Assembly (NCBI GenBank): GCA_900546435.1
Contig: URCQ01000010.1
Span: 1-64,000 of the forward strand
Reading direction: 5' to 3'
Source: an uncultured Pseudobutyrivibrio sp.
GTDB lineage: Bacteria > Bacillota > Clostridia > Lachnospirales > Lachnospiraceae
Length of the DNA: 64,000 nt
The first letter of the stretch is position 1. Each line of letters begins with the position of its first letter. The translations under genes and the position numbers were made by a program. The notes beneath the pieces were generated by a model. That model had not been told where the DNA came from. It worked only from the letters and a program-made list of their open reading frames with translations, and searched no databases. Of this stretch, positions 17,161-25,546 are shown one piece after another.

Positions 17161-18282
17161 TTATCTTTTACTGTAAACAACTGCAAGAATCTCCGCGACC
17201 GCCTGATATAACTCCGGTGGAATCTGTTCCCCCACTTCAACTGTGGCATATAGTGCTCTGGCAAGTGGTTTGTTTTCTATGATTTCAACGCCATTCTCTT
17301 TTGCTGTCTCACGAATTTTCTGTGCAAGATAATCTTCACCTTTTGCTAATACAGTCGGTGCATTTTCCACTTCCGCATCATAACGGATTGCCACAGCAAT
17401 ATGCGTCGGGTTCGTAATAATGACATCCGCTTTTGGCACATCCTGCATCATCCGGCGCTGTGATGCCTCTCGCATACGCTGTCTCTGCTGCCCTTTGATC
17501 TGTGGATCTCCCTCTGTATTCTTATATTCGTCTTTCACTTCCTGTTTTGTCATTTTCATGTCTTCGTTAAAGCGAATACGCTGGTAAATATAATCAGCAA
17601 GCCCGACAATCAAATAACACAAACTAATGCGAAGTCCTGTATCAATGATAATTTCACCAATCAATGAAATAGCTTGATTTAACGGGATTTCATATAGAAT
17701 AAACAGATTATTTGCCTGATCCCGAACACAGGTGTATGCTACATAAAATATTAAAACGATCTTTAAGATCGACACAAACAAATTAAATAGCGAATCCTTT
17801 GAAAAAATCCGCTTAAATCCATTCACCGGATTGAACTTATCCAGTTTGGGTTGTAATGGTTTTGTCGACACCTGCCATCCCACCTGAACAATACTAATGA
17901 CGATAGCTACGACAAAACCAGCAATCAAAAAAGGTGCTGCCAAACGCAACAACTGCAAATACCCCTGTGTCAATACACCCTCTGCAGACTGCACTGTCAT
18001 ACCATCCCGCTGCGTGCTGATAATATCCGGAATCATTGTATAAAACAGATGAAAGACACCAATAAAACCATTTCCTACATACGAAACAAAAATGCGCAGT
18101 GACATAAACAAAGCAATCAGCATTGCCGCAGAATTCAATTCCTGACTTTTGGCAACCTTTCCTTCTTCACGCGCATCTTTTAATTTTTTCGAAGTCGCAG
18201 GTTCTGTCTTTTCTCCACCAGGTCCATCTTTTGCGAACCACTGTAAATCATAAGACAGCACTAACATTTTTTCTTCCATCAC
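17161..18282 (-). CDS. flhB: Flagellar export switch protein FlhB
   Basis: FlhB controls the change from hook to filament export. The protein has the opening 'LQWFAKDGPGGEKTEPATSK', four membrane helices (about residues 48-220) and a cytoplasmic domain. The self-cleaving motif Asn-Pro-Thr-His is visible in 'VIITNPTHIAVAIRYD'. The start is GTG 18282 or the adjacent ATG 18279, with AGAAGGA upstream inside the end of fliR. It belongs to the block fliO-fliP-fliQ-fliR-flhB-flhA. The fold is complete. Confidence 0.96.
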   Translation of the reverse strand: MMEEKMLVLSYDLQWFAKDGPGGEKTEPATSKKLKDAREEGKVAKSQELNSAAMLIALFMSLRIFVSYVGNGFIGVFHLFYTMIPDIISTQRDGMTVQSAEGVLTQGYLQLLRLAAPFLIAGFVVAIVISIVQVGWQVSTKPLQPKLDKFNPVNGFKRIFSKDSLFNLFVSILKIVLIFYVAYTCVRDQANNLFILYEIPLNQAISLIGEIIIDTGLRISLCYLIVGLADYIYQRIRFNEDMKMTKQEVKDEYKNTEGDPQIKGQQRQRMREASQRRMMQDVPKADVIITNPTHIAVAIRYDAEVENAPTVLAKGEDYLAQKIRETAKENGVEIIENKPLARALYATVEVGEQIPPELYQAVAEILAVVYSKR

Positions 18283-18283
18283 G

Positions 18284-19063
18284 TTAATACATTCCTTCTA
18301 TAAACGACACCGTCATGATTTTTATCTCTTTAAAAATAAAGTTGGCAATCTCTGGCAATAAGAATGTCGTAAGGAACAACACCGCCAATCCTACCAATAA
18401 TTTTAATTGCACACCAACGGCAAACATGTTCATCTGTGGTGCAACCTTTGCCATAATACCCAAAATGCAATTCAAAATCATCATGCAGGCAAAAACCGGC
18501 AGCACAATACGAAATGCGATCACAAACAAATCGGTACAATACTGTATCATGGATGTCAACAACGAATCCATCTGAAACTGTGCTCCTCCAAGAGGAAATA
18601 AACGAAAAGAATCCACCAGTGCGCGCAAAATATATTGATGCATATTGGAGACAATTAAGAGCAACAGCACAAAATAACTGTATAAATTACCAGTAATACT
18701 CACCTGGCTTCCTGTGGATGGGTCAAATACCATGGCCATGGACAACCCAATATCCATATCAATAATGGTTCCCGCATATAAAATAATGGAATTACAAATA
18801 TATGCCGCAAATCCAATCAGCAATCCTGTAATTCCCTCTTTTAGAACTAATACGGCATAGCCAATCTCTGATGTGTATGCGGTATGTTCCATCGGGACTG
18901 CAAAAAAAACAAGAATTGCTACAAATGCAGACAATCCAACTTTAACTCTCCCCGGAACTTCCTTGGCTCCGAAAAAAGGAGCCACAAATACAAAGCAGGA
19001 AATTCTTACCAGTATCAGCAAAAAATATTCAAATGTACTTATATCAAATGTGTATTGTAACAT
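18284..19063 (-). CDS. fliR: Flagellar export protein FliR
   Basis: FliR is a core subunit of the FliPQR export pore. The 259-residue protein has about six membrane segments and the expected 'PFFGAKEVPGRVKVGLSAFV' block near residues 29-48. Its stop overlaps the Shine-Dalgarno of flhB, so translation is probably coupled. It starts 7 bp after fliQ. Confidence 0.95.
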   Translation of the reverse strand: MLQYTFDISTFEYFLLILVRISCFVFVAPFFGAKEVPGRVKVGLSAFVAILVFFAVPMEHTAYTSEIGYAVLVLKEGITGLLIGFAAYICNSIILYAGTIIDMDIGLSMAMVFDPSTGSQVSITGNLYSYFVLLLLIVSNMHQYILRALVDSFRLFPLGGAQFQMDSLLTSMIQYCTDLFVIAFRIVLPVFACMMILNCILGIMAKVAPQMNMFAVGVQLKLLVGLAVLFLTTFLLPEIANFIFKEIKIMTVSFIEGMY

Positions 19064-19070
19064 ATCTAAA

Positions 19071-19355
19071 CTAGCCTAAATATATGCTGAAATTTGTCCA
19101 TAATTCTGTCATGTAATCTGTCATGGTCGTAAGTATGAATGCACCAAAAATCAGCATCCCCAAAAATACTGCTACAATCTTTGGAACAAACGTCAATGTC
19201 TGTTCCTGAATAGATGTAACCGTTTGAAAAATACTGACAATCAATCCCACAACAAGTGACACCAGAAGAAGTGGTGCCGAACATATAATGATATTATAAA
19301 TAGCATCTCTGACAATATCTAAGACCTGTCCCTGTGTCACGAATATCACACTCAC
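19071..19355 (-). CDS. fliQ: Flagellar export protein FliQ
   Basis: FliQ is the small two-helix subunit of the export pore. The protein is 94 residues, with hydrophobic segments at about 20-42 and 57-77. The family pattern 'PLLLVSLVVGLIVSIFQTVT' and 'QEQTLTFVPKIVAV' is present. It sits between fliP and fliR, as in most flagellar loci. Confidence 0.95.
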   Translation of the reverse strand: MSVIFVTQGQVLDIVRDAIYNIIICSAPLLLVSLVVGLIVSIFQTVTSIQEQTLTFVPKIVAVFLGMLIFGAFILTTMTDYMTELWTNFSIYLG

Positions 19356-19366
19356 TTTCTATTTCA

Positions 19367-20194
19367 TCAATAAAAGGTTTTAACCAAACCACCAATCACC
19401 AGATTCCATCCATCTGCCAATACAAACAACAAAATCTTAAATGGAAGTGAAATGGTTGTCGGTGGGAGCATCATCATCCCCATTGACATCAATACAGAAG
19501 ATACCACCATATCTATGACGATGAAAGGAATATAAATGACAACACCAATAATGAAAGCTGTACGCAGCTCACTCAAGATAAAACTTGGAACCAATACAAC
19601 AAATGGAACGTCATCATAATCTTTATAGGTAACATCGGCAATCTCACAGAACAAATCTAAATCTTTTTCCTGCGTCTGCCCATACATAAAATTGCGAATC
19701 GGCTCTTCTGCACGCTGCAGTGCTTCCTGCTGCGTGATCTCTCCCTGATCTAGCGGCGTAATGGCTTTTTCGTTAATCTGCGTAAATGTCGGCCACATAA
19801 TAAAAAATGTCAAAAACAGCGCAAGTCCAATCAATACCTGATTCGGTGGTGCCGTCTGCGTTCCAATCGCAGATCGTACAAAATGAAGCACAATAATGAT
19901 TCTGGTAAACGATGTCAGCATAATCAAAATCGATGGTGCTAACGCTAAAATCGTAATTACAAGAAGAATTCGCACATTTGCAGATAGTGTGCCGGAGTCC
20001 GAATCCAATGTCAGGGAAACTCCTCCTTTTCCTGTAACCCAATCACTTGCATTTGGTGCATTATCTGTTGCACCATATGAAGCTGCATATGCTGTATCTC
20101 CACTCATATACCAAATGCCAATGCATATAGCAAACGTAGCTAAAATCAAGCTAAAGATACAATATCCTTTTTTTAATTTGTTTCTCATTTTCAT
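19367..20194 (-). CDS. fliP: Flagellar export protein FliP
   Basis: FliP is a main subunit of the export pore. The protein is 275 residues, with an N-terminal signal-like hydrophobic segment (about 10-28) and four membrane helices. The family signatures 'LTSFTRIIIVLHFVRSAIGT' and 'MMMLPPTTISLPFKILLFVL' are present. It follows fliO by 2 bp. Long N-terminal extensions with a cleavable signal are normal in FliP. Confidence 0.96.
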   Translation of the reverse strand: MKMRNKLKKGYCIFSLILATFAICIGIWYMSGDTAYAASYGATDNAPNASDWVTGKGGVSLTLDSDSGTLSANVRILLVITILALAPSILIMLTSFTRIIIVLHFVRSAIGTQTAPPNQVLIGLALFLTFFIMWPTFTQINEKAITPLDQGEITQQEALQRAEEPIRNFMYGQTQEKDLDLFCEIADVTYKDYDDVPFVVLVPSFILSELRTAFIIGVVIYIPFIVIDMVVSSVLMSMGMMMLPPTTISLPFKILLFVLADGWNLVIGGLVKTFY

Positions 20195-20196
20195 GT

Positions 20197-20571
20197 CTAT
20201 TTCTTCGGTAAATAATCTTTAAACTTTTGTAATGCATCCGCAAAATCACCTTTTGCTGTAGGAATTATTGTTGCATCGGATGGCAGTTCTTTTAACTGTT
20301 CCGCTGACAATTCTCCCAACACTGTGATTTCATCTTTACCAATGGCAATTACATAATACGTATCTTTTCCAGCCTGAATCAATTGAACGTATTTATTGGT
20401 GGTTAACTTAAGCGTTTCTACAACCGCCAGGTTTTTATTGATGCTCTGGCTCTTCTGATATCCCGCAATCCAACGAGTCACATAATAAGTAAGTGCCAGA
20501 ACAAACACAAAACAAAACAATACTACGATCAATTGAAAAAGGTTTTCACCTGTAGATGATAATAAAATCAT
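20197..20571 (-). CDS. fliO: Flagellar biosynthesis protein FliO
   Basis: FliO is an accessory membrane protein that helps FliP assemble. The 124-residue protein has one N-terminal membrane helix (about 12-30) and a small beta-rich cytoplasmic domain with the typical 'VVETLKLTTNKYVQLIQAG' and 'YYVIAIGKDEITVLGEL'. It sits between cheY and fliP. Sequence conservation is low in this family, so position adds much of the support. Confidence 0.88.
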   Translation of the reverse strand: MILLSSTGENLFQLIVVLFCFVFVLALTYYVTRWIAGYQKSQSINKNLAVVETLKLTTNKYVQLIQAGKDTYYVIAIGKDEITVLGELSAEQLKELPSDATIIPTAKGDFADALQKFKDYLPKK

Positions 20572-20573
20572 TC

Positions 20574-20936
20574 TTATCCAATAACCTTCTTTACTGCTTC
20601 AAGAACACGTTCTGCCTGGAATGGCTTTACAATAAAGTCCTTTGCTCCAGACTGAATTGCTTCAATAACCATTGCCTGCTGACCCATTGCTGAGCACATA
20701 ATAACGCAGGCATTTGGGTCTTTTGCACGGATTTCCTTTAAAGATTCAATACCATCCATCTCTGGCATTGTGATATCCATAAGAACTAAGTCCGGTTTTA
20801 ATTCCATATATTTGTCTACAGCTATTTGTCCATTCTCTGCTTCGCCAACAACATTATAACCATTCTTGGTCAAAATATCCTTTATCATCATTCGCATGAA
20901 TGCTGCATCATCACTAATTAAAATATTCTTTGCCAT
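20574..20936 (-). CDS. cheY: Chemotaxis response regulator CheY
   Basis: CheY carries the chemotaxis signal to the flagellar switch. The protein is a single 120-residue receiver domain with acidic residues Asp9-Asp10, phosphoacceptor Asp54 in 'DLVLMDITMPEMDG', a conserved Thr/Ser region 'VIMCSAMGQQ' and Lys103 in 'DFIVKPFQ'. All catalytic residues are kept, unlike the receiver of CheB in this operon. It is 2 bp upstream of fliO and 21 bp downstream of fliY, its dephosphorylating partner. Confidence 0.96.
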   Translation of the reverse strand: MAKNILISDDAAFMRMMIKDILTKNGYNVVGEAENGQIAVDKYMELKPDLVLMDITMPEMDGIESLKEIRAKDPNACVIMCSAMGQQAMVIEAIQSGAKDFIVKPFQAERVLEAVKKVIG

Positions 20937-20957
20937 CGTTCAATCTCCTTTTTTCTG

Positions 20958-22151
20958 TTATTTCATAATTTCGGTAATTCGGATACCAAATGACTCTTCA
21001 ATGACCACTACTTCACCTTTTGCGACATATTTGCCGTTGACCAAAACATCAATCGGTTCTCCTGCAATCTTATTTAATTCGATAATCGTTCCTGGTGCAA
21101 AATCCAAAATTTCCTGAATAGACTTATGTGTTCTCCCCAACTCGACTGTCACTTCCAGCGGAACGTCCATAATCAAATCTATGTTTTCCGGCTGATATGG
21201 TGCCTGATAGCTGCCAGAAAAAGGTTGGAATTGTGCAGGTTGAACATTCACCTGCTGTTGTTGTGGATATGGTTGCTGCATATATGGCTGTTGCATATAT
21301 GGTTGCCCGCCAGGCATCCCCATATCCGGTATTGGTTGCGGCGGTGGGGTCTGCATCTGTGGTTGTGGCGTAACCTGTGGTTCCGGTTGCGCCTGCATTT
21401 GTGGTTGTTCTGCTAGCTGTGGTTCCGGATGTATCAGATCATCTTCCACCGTAGATGCTGTATCACTCTCCATATTTGACACAATACTGCGGCACATGTC
21501 TTTGGCTAAGGATACCGGATACAACTGCATAATCTCACTATCCACCAAATCACCAATCAACATTTTAAAGGTAATCTTAACGAATCTTCCCTCCAGAAAA
21601 TCTTCGATTTCTCCTCCATCGGTTGTATCCTGCAGATCCATCAAGGTTGAGGATGGTGGGCTGATATCAATCATGGTATTTAGCATGGATGACATTGATG
21701 TTGCAGCAGATCCCATCATCTGGTTCATTGCTTCACTGATTGCACTCAGATGCAGCTCTGTAATCTCACCATCTGTGTTTGAGCCATCGCCTCCCATCAT
21801 CAAATCTGTAATGATTTTTACGTCATTTTCCCGCAAGACTAAGATATTGCTTCCATCTAATCCTTTGGTATAAGCGATTCGTACCAAAACACATGGTTTT
21901 TCATATTTATCTACAATCTCATCCCACCTTCCCATGGAAACAACGGGCGTTGAAATTTCGACTTTTTTATTTACTAAGGAAAACAGTGTTGTCGCTGCCG
22001 TTCCCATGCTGATATTGGCAATTTCACCAATAGTATCAACTTCATCCGGTGTGAGTTCTTCATCAGATACAGCACCACTGGTATCTGTGTCTGGAGTCCC
22101 GCCACTCAGAAGTGCGTTGATCTCTTCCTGGGATAATACGCCGTCACTCAT
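20958..22151 (-). CDS. fliY: Flagellar motor switch phosphatase FliY (FliN/FliY)
   Basis: FliY combines a C-ring structural domain with CheY-P phosphatase activity. The 397-residue order is as follows: an N-terminal peptide 'LSQEEINALLSGG' that binds CheY-P; a CheC-like domain with 'IGEIANISMGTAATTLFSLV' (about 40-60) and a second 'LSAISEAMNQMMGSAATSM' site; a Gln/Pro-rich linker (about 240-315); and a SpoA (FliN-like) domain at about 320-397. The linker holds tandem 'YMQQP' units. It abuts fliM, and the usual order fliM-fliY-cheY is kept. Confidence 0.95.
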   Translation of the reverse strand: MSDGVLSQEEINALLSGGTPDTDTSGAVSDEELTPDEVDTIGEIANISMGTAATTLFSLVNKKVEISTPVVSMGRWDEIVDKYEKPCVLVRIAYTKGLDGSNILVLRENDVKIITDLMMGGDGSNTDGEITELHLSAISEAMNQMMGSAATSMSSMLNTMIDISPPSSTLMDLQDTTDGGEIEDFLEGRFVKITFKMLIGDLVDSEIMQLYPVSLAKDMCRSIVSNMESDTASTVEDDLIHPEPQLAEQPQMQAQPEPQVTPQPQMQTPPPQPIPDMGMPGGQPYMQQPYMQQPYPQQQQVNVQPAQFQPFSGSYQAPYQPENIDLIMDVPLEVTVELGRTHKSIQEILDFAPGTIIELNKIAGEPIDVLVNGKYVAKGEVVVIEESFGIRITEIMK

Positions 22152-23135
22152 TTATTCCTGCTCCTCTCTTATGACTGATGTAATTCGAACCGCATAATCT
22201 TCTCCGGTTGATCCGGGAAGTGCGGTAAATTTTTTGATATCGCCAACATATACGTCTAATTCCTGATTTACTTTTGTATCCAGACGTATAATATCTCCCG
22301 GCTGAAGTCCCGAGAAATCATTGACGGAAATAATACTCTTTCCAAGAATTGCCTTTACCGGAACAATCGCTTTTGAAATCAACGATTCAATGGCATCCGC
22401 ATATTCCATACCGGCTCGTTCCTGCATATTGGAATACCAGAATTTGGTGTTTAACTTGTCCATCACCGGTTCTAGCGTAATATATGGCAAACAGATATTC
22501 ATAAAACCTTCCACATCGCCAATCTTGATACTGATGGTTACGATTGCAATCATTTCTGAAGGTGAAATAATCTGGGCGAATTGGGAATTGGTCTCAATTC
22601 TTTCCAAACGTGGATGTACATCCACAACGTTGGCCCATGGTTCACGCAACAGCTGCACACAAGCACTCATGATGCGCTCAATAATCAAAAGCTCGATTTC
22701 TGAATAGTCCCGAACTTTGTCAAGAGGCTCTCCCTCACCTCCAAGCATGCGGTCAACAATCGCATAGCCAAGTTTTGATGCCATCTCTACGATAATATTA
22801 CCCTCTAGCGGGTCAAAATTAACGATTCCTAAAAGCACCGGATTAGAAAGGGAATTTGAAAATTCCATATAGGTGACTGCCTCTGAATTCATCACTTCTA
22901 CCTGGATGTTTTTGCGCAGATAAACCGGAAGGTTCGTCGACAAAAGTCTGCCATAATGCTCAAATATAATCTCAAGGGTTCGTAAATGTTCTTTGGAAAA
23001 CTTGGATGGTCTGGAGAAGTCATAATTCTTGACTTGCTTCTCACTGCTCGCCTTCATCTCTTCAGCATCTACTTCACCACTGCTCAGCGCCTGTAATAAA
23101 TTGTCTATTTCATTTTGGGAAAGTATATCGCTCAA
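22152..23135 (-). CDS. fliM: Flagellar motor switch protein FliM
   Basis: FliM is the middle layer of the C-ring and binds CheY-P. The 327-residue protein begins with the CheY-binding peptide 'ILSQNEIDNLLQAL', has the central CheC-like fold (about 45-230) without phosphatase motifs, and ends in a SpoA domain (about 250-320). The stop codon directly abuts the ATG of fliY, and the end of fliM supplies the fliY Shine-Dalgarno. Confidence 0.96.
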   Translation of the reverse strand: MSDILSQNEIDNLLQALSSGEVDAEEMKASSEKQVKNYDFSRPSKFSKEHLRTLEIIFEHYGRLLSTNLPVYLRKNIQVEVMNSEAVTYMEFSNSLSNPVLLGIVNFDPLEGNIIVEMASKLGYAIVDRMLGGEGEPLDKVRDYSEIELLIIERIMSACVQLLREPWANVVDVHPRLERIETNSQFAQIISPSEMIAIVTISIKIGDVEGFMNICLPYITLEPVMDKLNTKFWYSNMQERAGMEYADAIESLISKAIVPVKAILGKSIISVNDFSGLQPGDIIRLDTKVNQELDVYVGDIKKFTALPGSTGEDYAVRITSVIREEQE

Positions 23136-23167
23136 GTTCTCTCACCACCCACTGCAAATTTCTCCTT

Positions 23168-23680
23168 TTACTGATATTGTGCTGTCGGGAATCCTACGGC
23201 AACAATAAAGTCAGAGCCAAACATCTTTTGCAGATCCTTTAAAATTTCATTCTGCACAGCACTCTGATTATTCTTTATTTCATCGATTGTATATTGTGAA
23301 ACTATATTATTGATTTCACCCTTGATCAGTTCAACCTTATTCTCTACTTCTGGCTGCAAATCTTTATAATCTTTATTCTTTTTATCCATAGAAATGGACA
23401 CCGTAATCACGGCAAAATGATCTTTGCCATCACCAGATGATTTCAGATTGATTGTCTGCTGATCTTCAATATCATATACATCTATCTGGTCTATTGGGAT
23501 GTCAGCATTGCTTGTCGCACTTCCAGATTCCAAATCCAGATCAATTGCACTGCATACTTTTGTAATCAGTTCATTTGCTTTTTTTGTCTCTGGCAAAATA
23601 GTAATCGTAAGAATCACAGTAAGTACCAGATTCATAACGACAAGAGCTAATGTAATAACTGTAATAAGATTTTTCTTCAT
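23168..23680 (-). CDS. fliL: Flagellar basal-body-associated protein FliL
   Basis: FliL associates with the stator and affects torque. The 170-residue protein has one N-terminal membrane helix (about 7-29) and a periplasm-side domain with the C-terminal pattern 'NEILKDLQKMFGSDFIVAVG'. It lies between motB and fliM, the standard place in Clostridia. Confidence 0.88.
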   Translation of the reverse strand: MKKNLITVITLALVVMNLVLTVILTITILPETKKANELITKVCSAIDLDLESGSATSNADIPIDQIDVYDIEDQQTINLKSSGDGKDHFAVITVSISMDKKNKDYKDLQPEVENKVELIKGEINNIVSQYTIDEIKNNQSAVQNEILKDLQKMFGSDFIVAVGFPTAQYQ

Positions 23681-23692
23681 GATTATCCTCTT

Positions 23693-24544
23693 TTATTGAT
23701 TCAATGATTCTGAATTAAGTGAATTATATATCTTAATCTCCACTCTTCGATTTTTTGCGCGTCCTTCCGGTGTAGCATTATCAGCAATCGGTGCATATGC
23801 TCCACGCCCAGATGACTTGATATGAGAAGGATCCAGTGTCGTATTTGTGCGAATATAATTAGCAACATTCAGCGCACGGTACATAGACAAAATATCATTG
23901 TCACTGAATTTTTCTCCAGCTGCCGGTGGCACATTATCCGTATGTCCTTCGATTTCTATCAAATTATTCGTGTAATTGCCAAGAATCACAGCGATTTTTT
24001 CCATAACAGGCAAAACTGCCTCGCGCATCTGTGCTTCGCCTGGTTCGAATAACAATGCCCCATTTAAATTAATCAACGTATAGTATTGATTAAACTCTAC
24101 ATCTACCTGATCCTGTAAACCATACGACTCAAGAAGCTTGGTAACCTGTTCTGCCATCTGCTCACTTTCCGTAAGCCCTGCGTTTTCAAGTGCCTCCTGC
24201 GCCTCCTCTGTCGTCACCTTCGATGTCTGGTTGGTCACTTCGTCCTCTGGTTCCTCGTCACCCTTTGGGAGTGCGGATGAAGAATTAAAGTAAACATCAA
24301 ACTTCTCCAGCATACTTACACCAGACGAAATCAACTCACCCTCTCCAATCGTGGAACCACCAGATGGCAAAATACTAAAAGTACTCTGTAATGACTGTAC
24401 CACCAACTCAAATTTTTCAGCATCTACGGTTGACATAGAAAAGAGCAATACAAAGAAGCATAACAGCAAGTTCATCAAATCACTAAAGGTCGACATCCAC
24501 GCTGGTGAGCCCTTTGGTGGTTCCTCCTGTTTACGCTTTGCCAC
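23693..24544 (-). CDS. motB: Flagellar stator protein MotB
   Basis: MotB anchors the stator to peptidoglycan and carries the proton-pathway Asp. The 283-residue protein has 'GSPAWMSTFSDLMNLLLCFF' at residues 12-31, with the essential Asp at the start of the single membrane helix, a plug/linker region, and an OmpA-like domain at about 150-275 ('IEIEGHTDNVPP', 'GRAKNRRVEIKI'). The start is a GTG at 24544 that shares one base with the TAG stop of motA, so the two stator genes are coupled. Confidence 0.95.
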   Translation of the reverse strand: MAKRKQEEPPKGSPAWMSTFSDLMNLLLCFFVLLFSMSTVDAEKFELVVQSLQSTFSILPSGGSTIGEGELISSGVSMLEKFDVYFNSSSALPKGDEEPEDEVTNQTSKVTTEEAQEALENAGLTESEQMAEQVTKLLESYGLQDQVDVEFNQYYTLINLNGALLFEPGEAQMREAVLPVMEKIAVILGNYTNNLIEIEGHTDNVPPAAGEKFSDNDILSMYRALNVANYIRTNTTLDPSHIKSSGRGAYAPIADNATPEGRAKNRRVEIKIYNSLNSESLNQ

Positions 24545-25344
24545 TATGCCTCACCTCCGTCTTCACTACCGGCATTGTCTCGGTCAGATGGTGCTAGGAA
24601 TGACTTGAGCTTTTCTTCGATAACACGAGGGTTCTCTCCTGCCTGAATAGACAAAAGACCTTCTACGGTAATCTCTCGCATCATGATTTCCATATCATTG
24701 TTTACTTTTAATTTTGCTGCTGTCGGACCTGCCAACCAGTTTGCAATCAAGGAACCATACAATGTTGTCAAAAGTGCTACCGCCATATTCGGTCCGATGG
24801 TAGATGAATCTGTTAAGTTCTTCAACATATTTACAAGACCAATCAACGTACCAATCATACCCCAGGCTGGACCAAGTTCTGCCCATTTCTCCCAGAAGCC
24901 AATGACCTTTTTATGTCTTGCTTCCAGATTAATCAAATCTGTTTCCAAAATACCACGCACAAGATCCGGATCCGTACCATCAACAACCAGATTGATACCT
25001 TTTTTTAAGAATTCATCATCCATATCGTGTGTCGCTTCTTCCAATGCCAGAAGACCTTCTTTTCGAGATATATTGGATAAATTGATAATATTGGATATGA
25101 CTTCCGATGCATCACCTACGGATGGTTCTTTCATCGCCAGTCCAATACTCTTTAGGCCGCTGATAAAATCTGCCAGCTTATGGGATGCCAGGGTACCCGC
25201 TAAAGAACCACCAATCGTAATAATAACAGATGGAAAATCCATAAAGTCATCGACAATATTACCGCCGGACGACAAAATACCAAAGACAACCATGACCGCG
25301 CCTAAGATCAGACCGACTAACGATGCTATATCCAAACTATTCAC
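24544..25344 (-). CDS. motA: Flagellar stator protein MotA
   Basis: MotA forms the ion channel with MotB. The protein has four membrane helices (about 4-22, 33-50, 150-170, 185-205), and the cytoplasmic loop with conserved charged residues lies between helices 2 and 3. The first possible start is GTG 25344. The better-spaced one is a TTG at 25335, giving 'MDIASLVGLILG', because the GGCGGTG Shine-Dalgarno overlaps the GTG. It begins a new transcription unit with a promoter at 25412-25440. Confidence 0.95.
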   Translation of the reverse strand: MNSLDIASLVGLILGAVMVVFGILSSGGNIVDDFMDFPSVIITIGGSLAGTLASHKLADFISGLKSIGLAMKEPSVGDASEVISNIINLSNISRKEGLLALEEATHDMDDEFLKKGINLVVDGTDPDLVRGILETDLINLEARHKKVIGFWEKWAELGPAWGMIGTLIGLVNMLKNLTDSSTIGPNMAVALLTTLYGSLIANWLAGPTAAKLKVNNDMEIMMREITVEGLLSIQAGENPRVIEEKLKSFLAPSDRDNAGSEDGGEA

Positions 25345-25411
25345 CGCCTTACATATAAATTACTATATCTTGTGTTTCTCACACAAAAACCCATAGTTAC
25401 ACGTCTATTTA

Positions 25412-25440
25412 ATATTACTAAATTTTATCTGTCTTGTCTA
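25412..25440 (-). promoter_or_regulatory. Sigma-A-type internal promoter ahead of motA
   Basis: On the minus strand the -35 is TAGACA (25435-25440) and the -10 is TAATAT (25412-25417), with a 17-bp spacer. A small inverted repeat, TTGTGT and ACACAA around a 5-nt loop, lies in the predicted leader. With the terminator at 25505-25537 it divides the fla/che locus into two transcription units. No sigma-28 type motif is seen here. Confidence 0.55.
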
Positions 25441-25504
25441 CTTGTAATTCCATTTATTTATCATATTTCTACACAAATTGCAAAAATTGAAACCGTAATA
25501 GAAC

Positions 25505-25537
25505 AAAAAAAGCCCATTTTATGACAGGCTCTTTTTG
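25505..25537 (-). terminator. Terminator after flgE, inside the fla/che locus
   Basis: On the minus strand AAAAAGAGCC pairs with GGCTTTTTTT across a 12-nt loop, giving a 10-bp stem with one G-U pair and a U-rich 3' arm. It lies 10 bp past the flgE stop. The 202-bp gap between flgE and motA holds only this terminator and the motA promoter. I see no flbD there. Confidence 0.7.
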
Positions 25538-25546
25538 CAATACATT

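Noticed and set aside
21240..21330. Tandem ATATGG/TTGC-rich DNA repeats as a mobile or satellite element
   Set aside because: They are codons of the Gln/Pro/Tyr-rich FliY linker and stay in frame.
25360..25500. Hidden flbD between flgE and motA
   Set aside because: No start with a Shine-Dalgarno and no open frame of about 60 codons with FlbD-like sequence in this gap.
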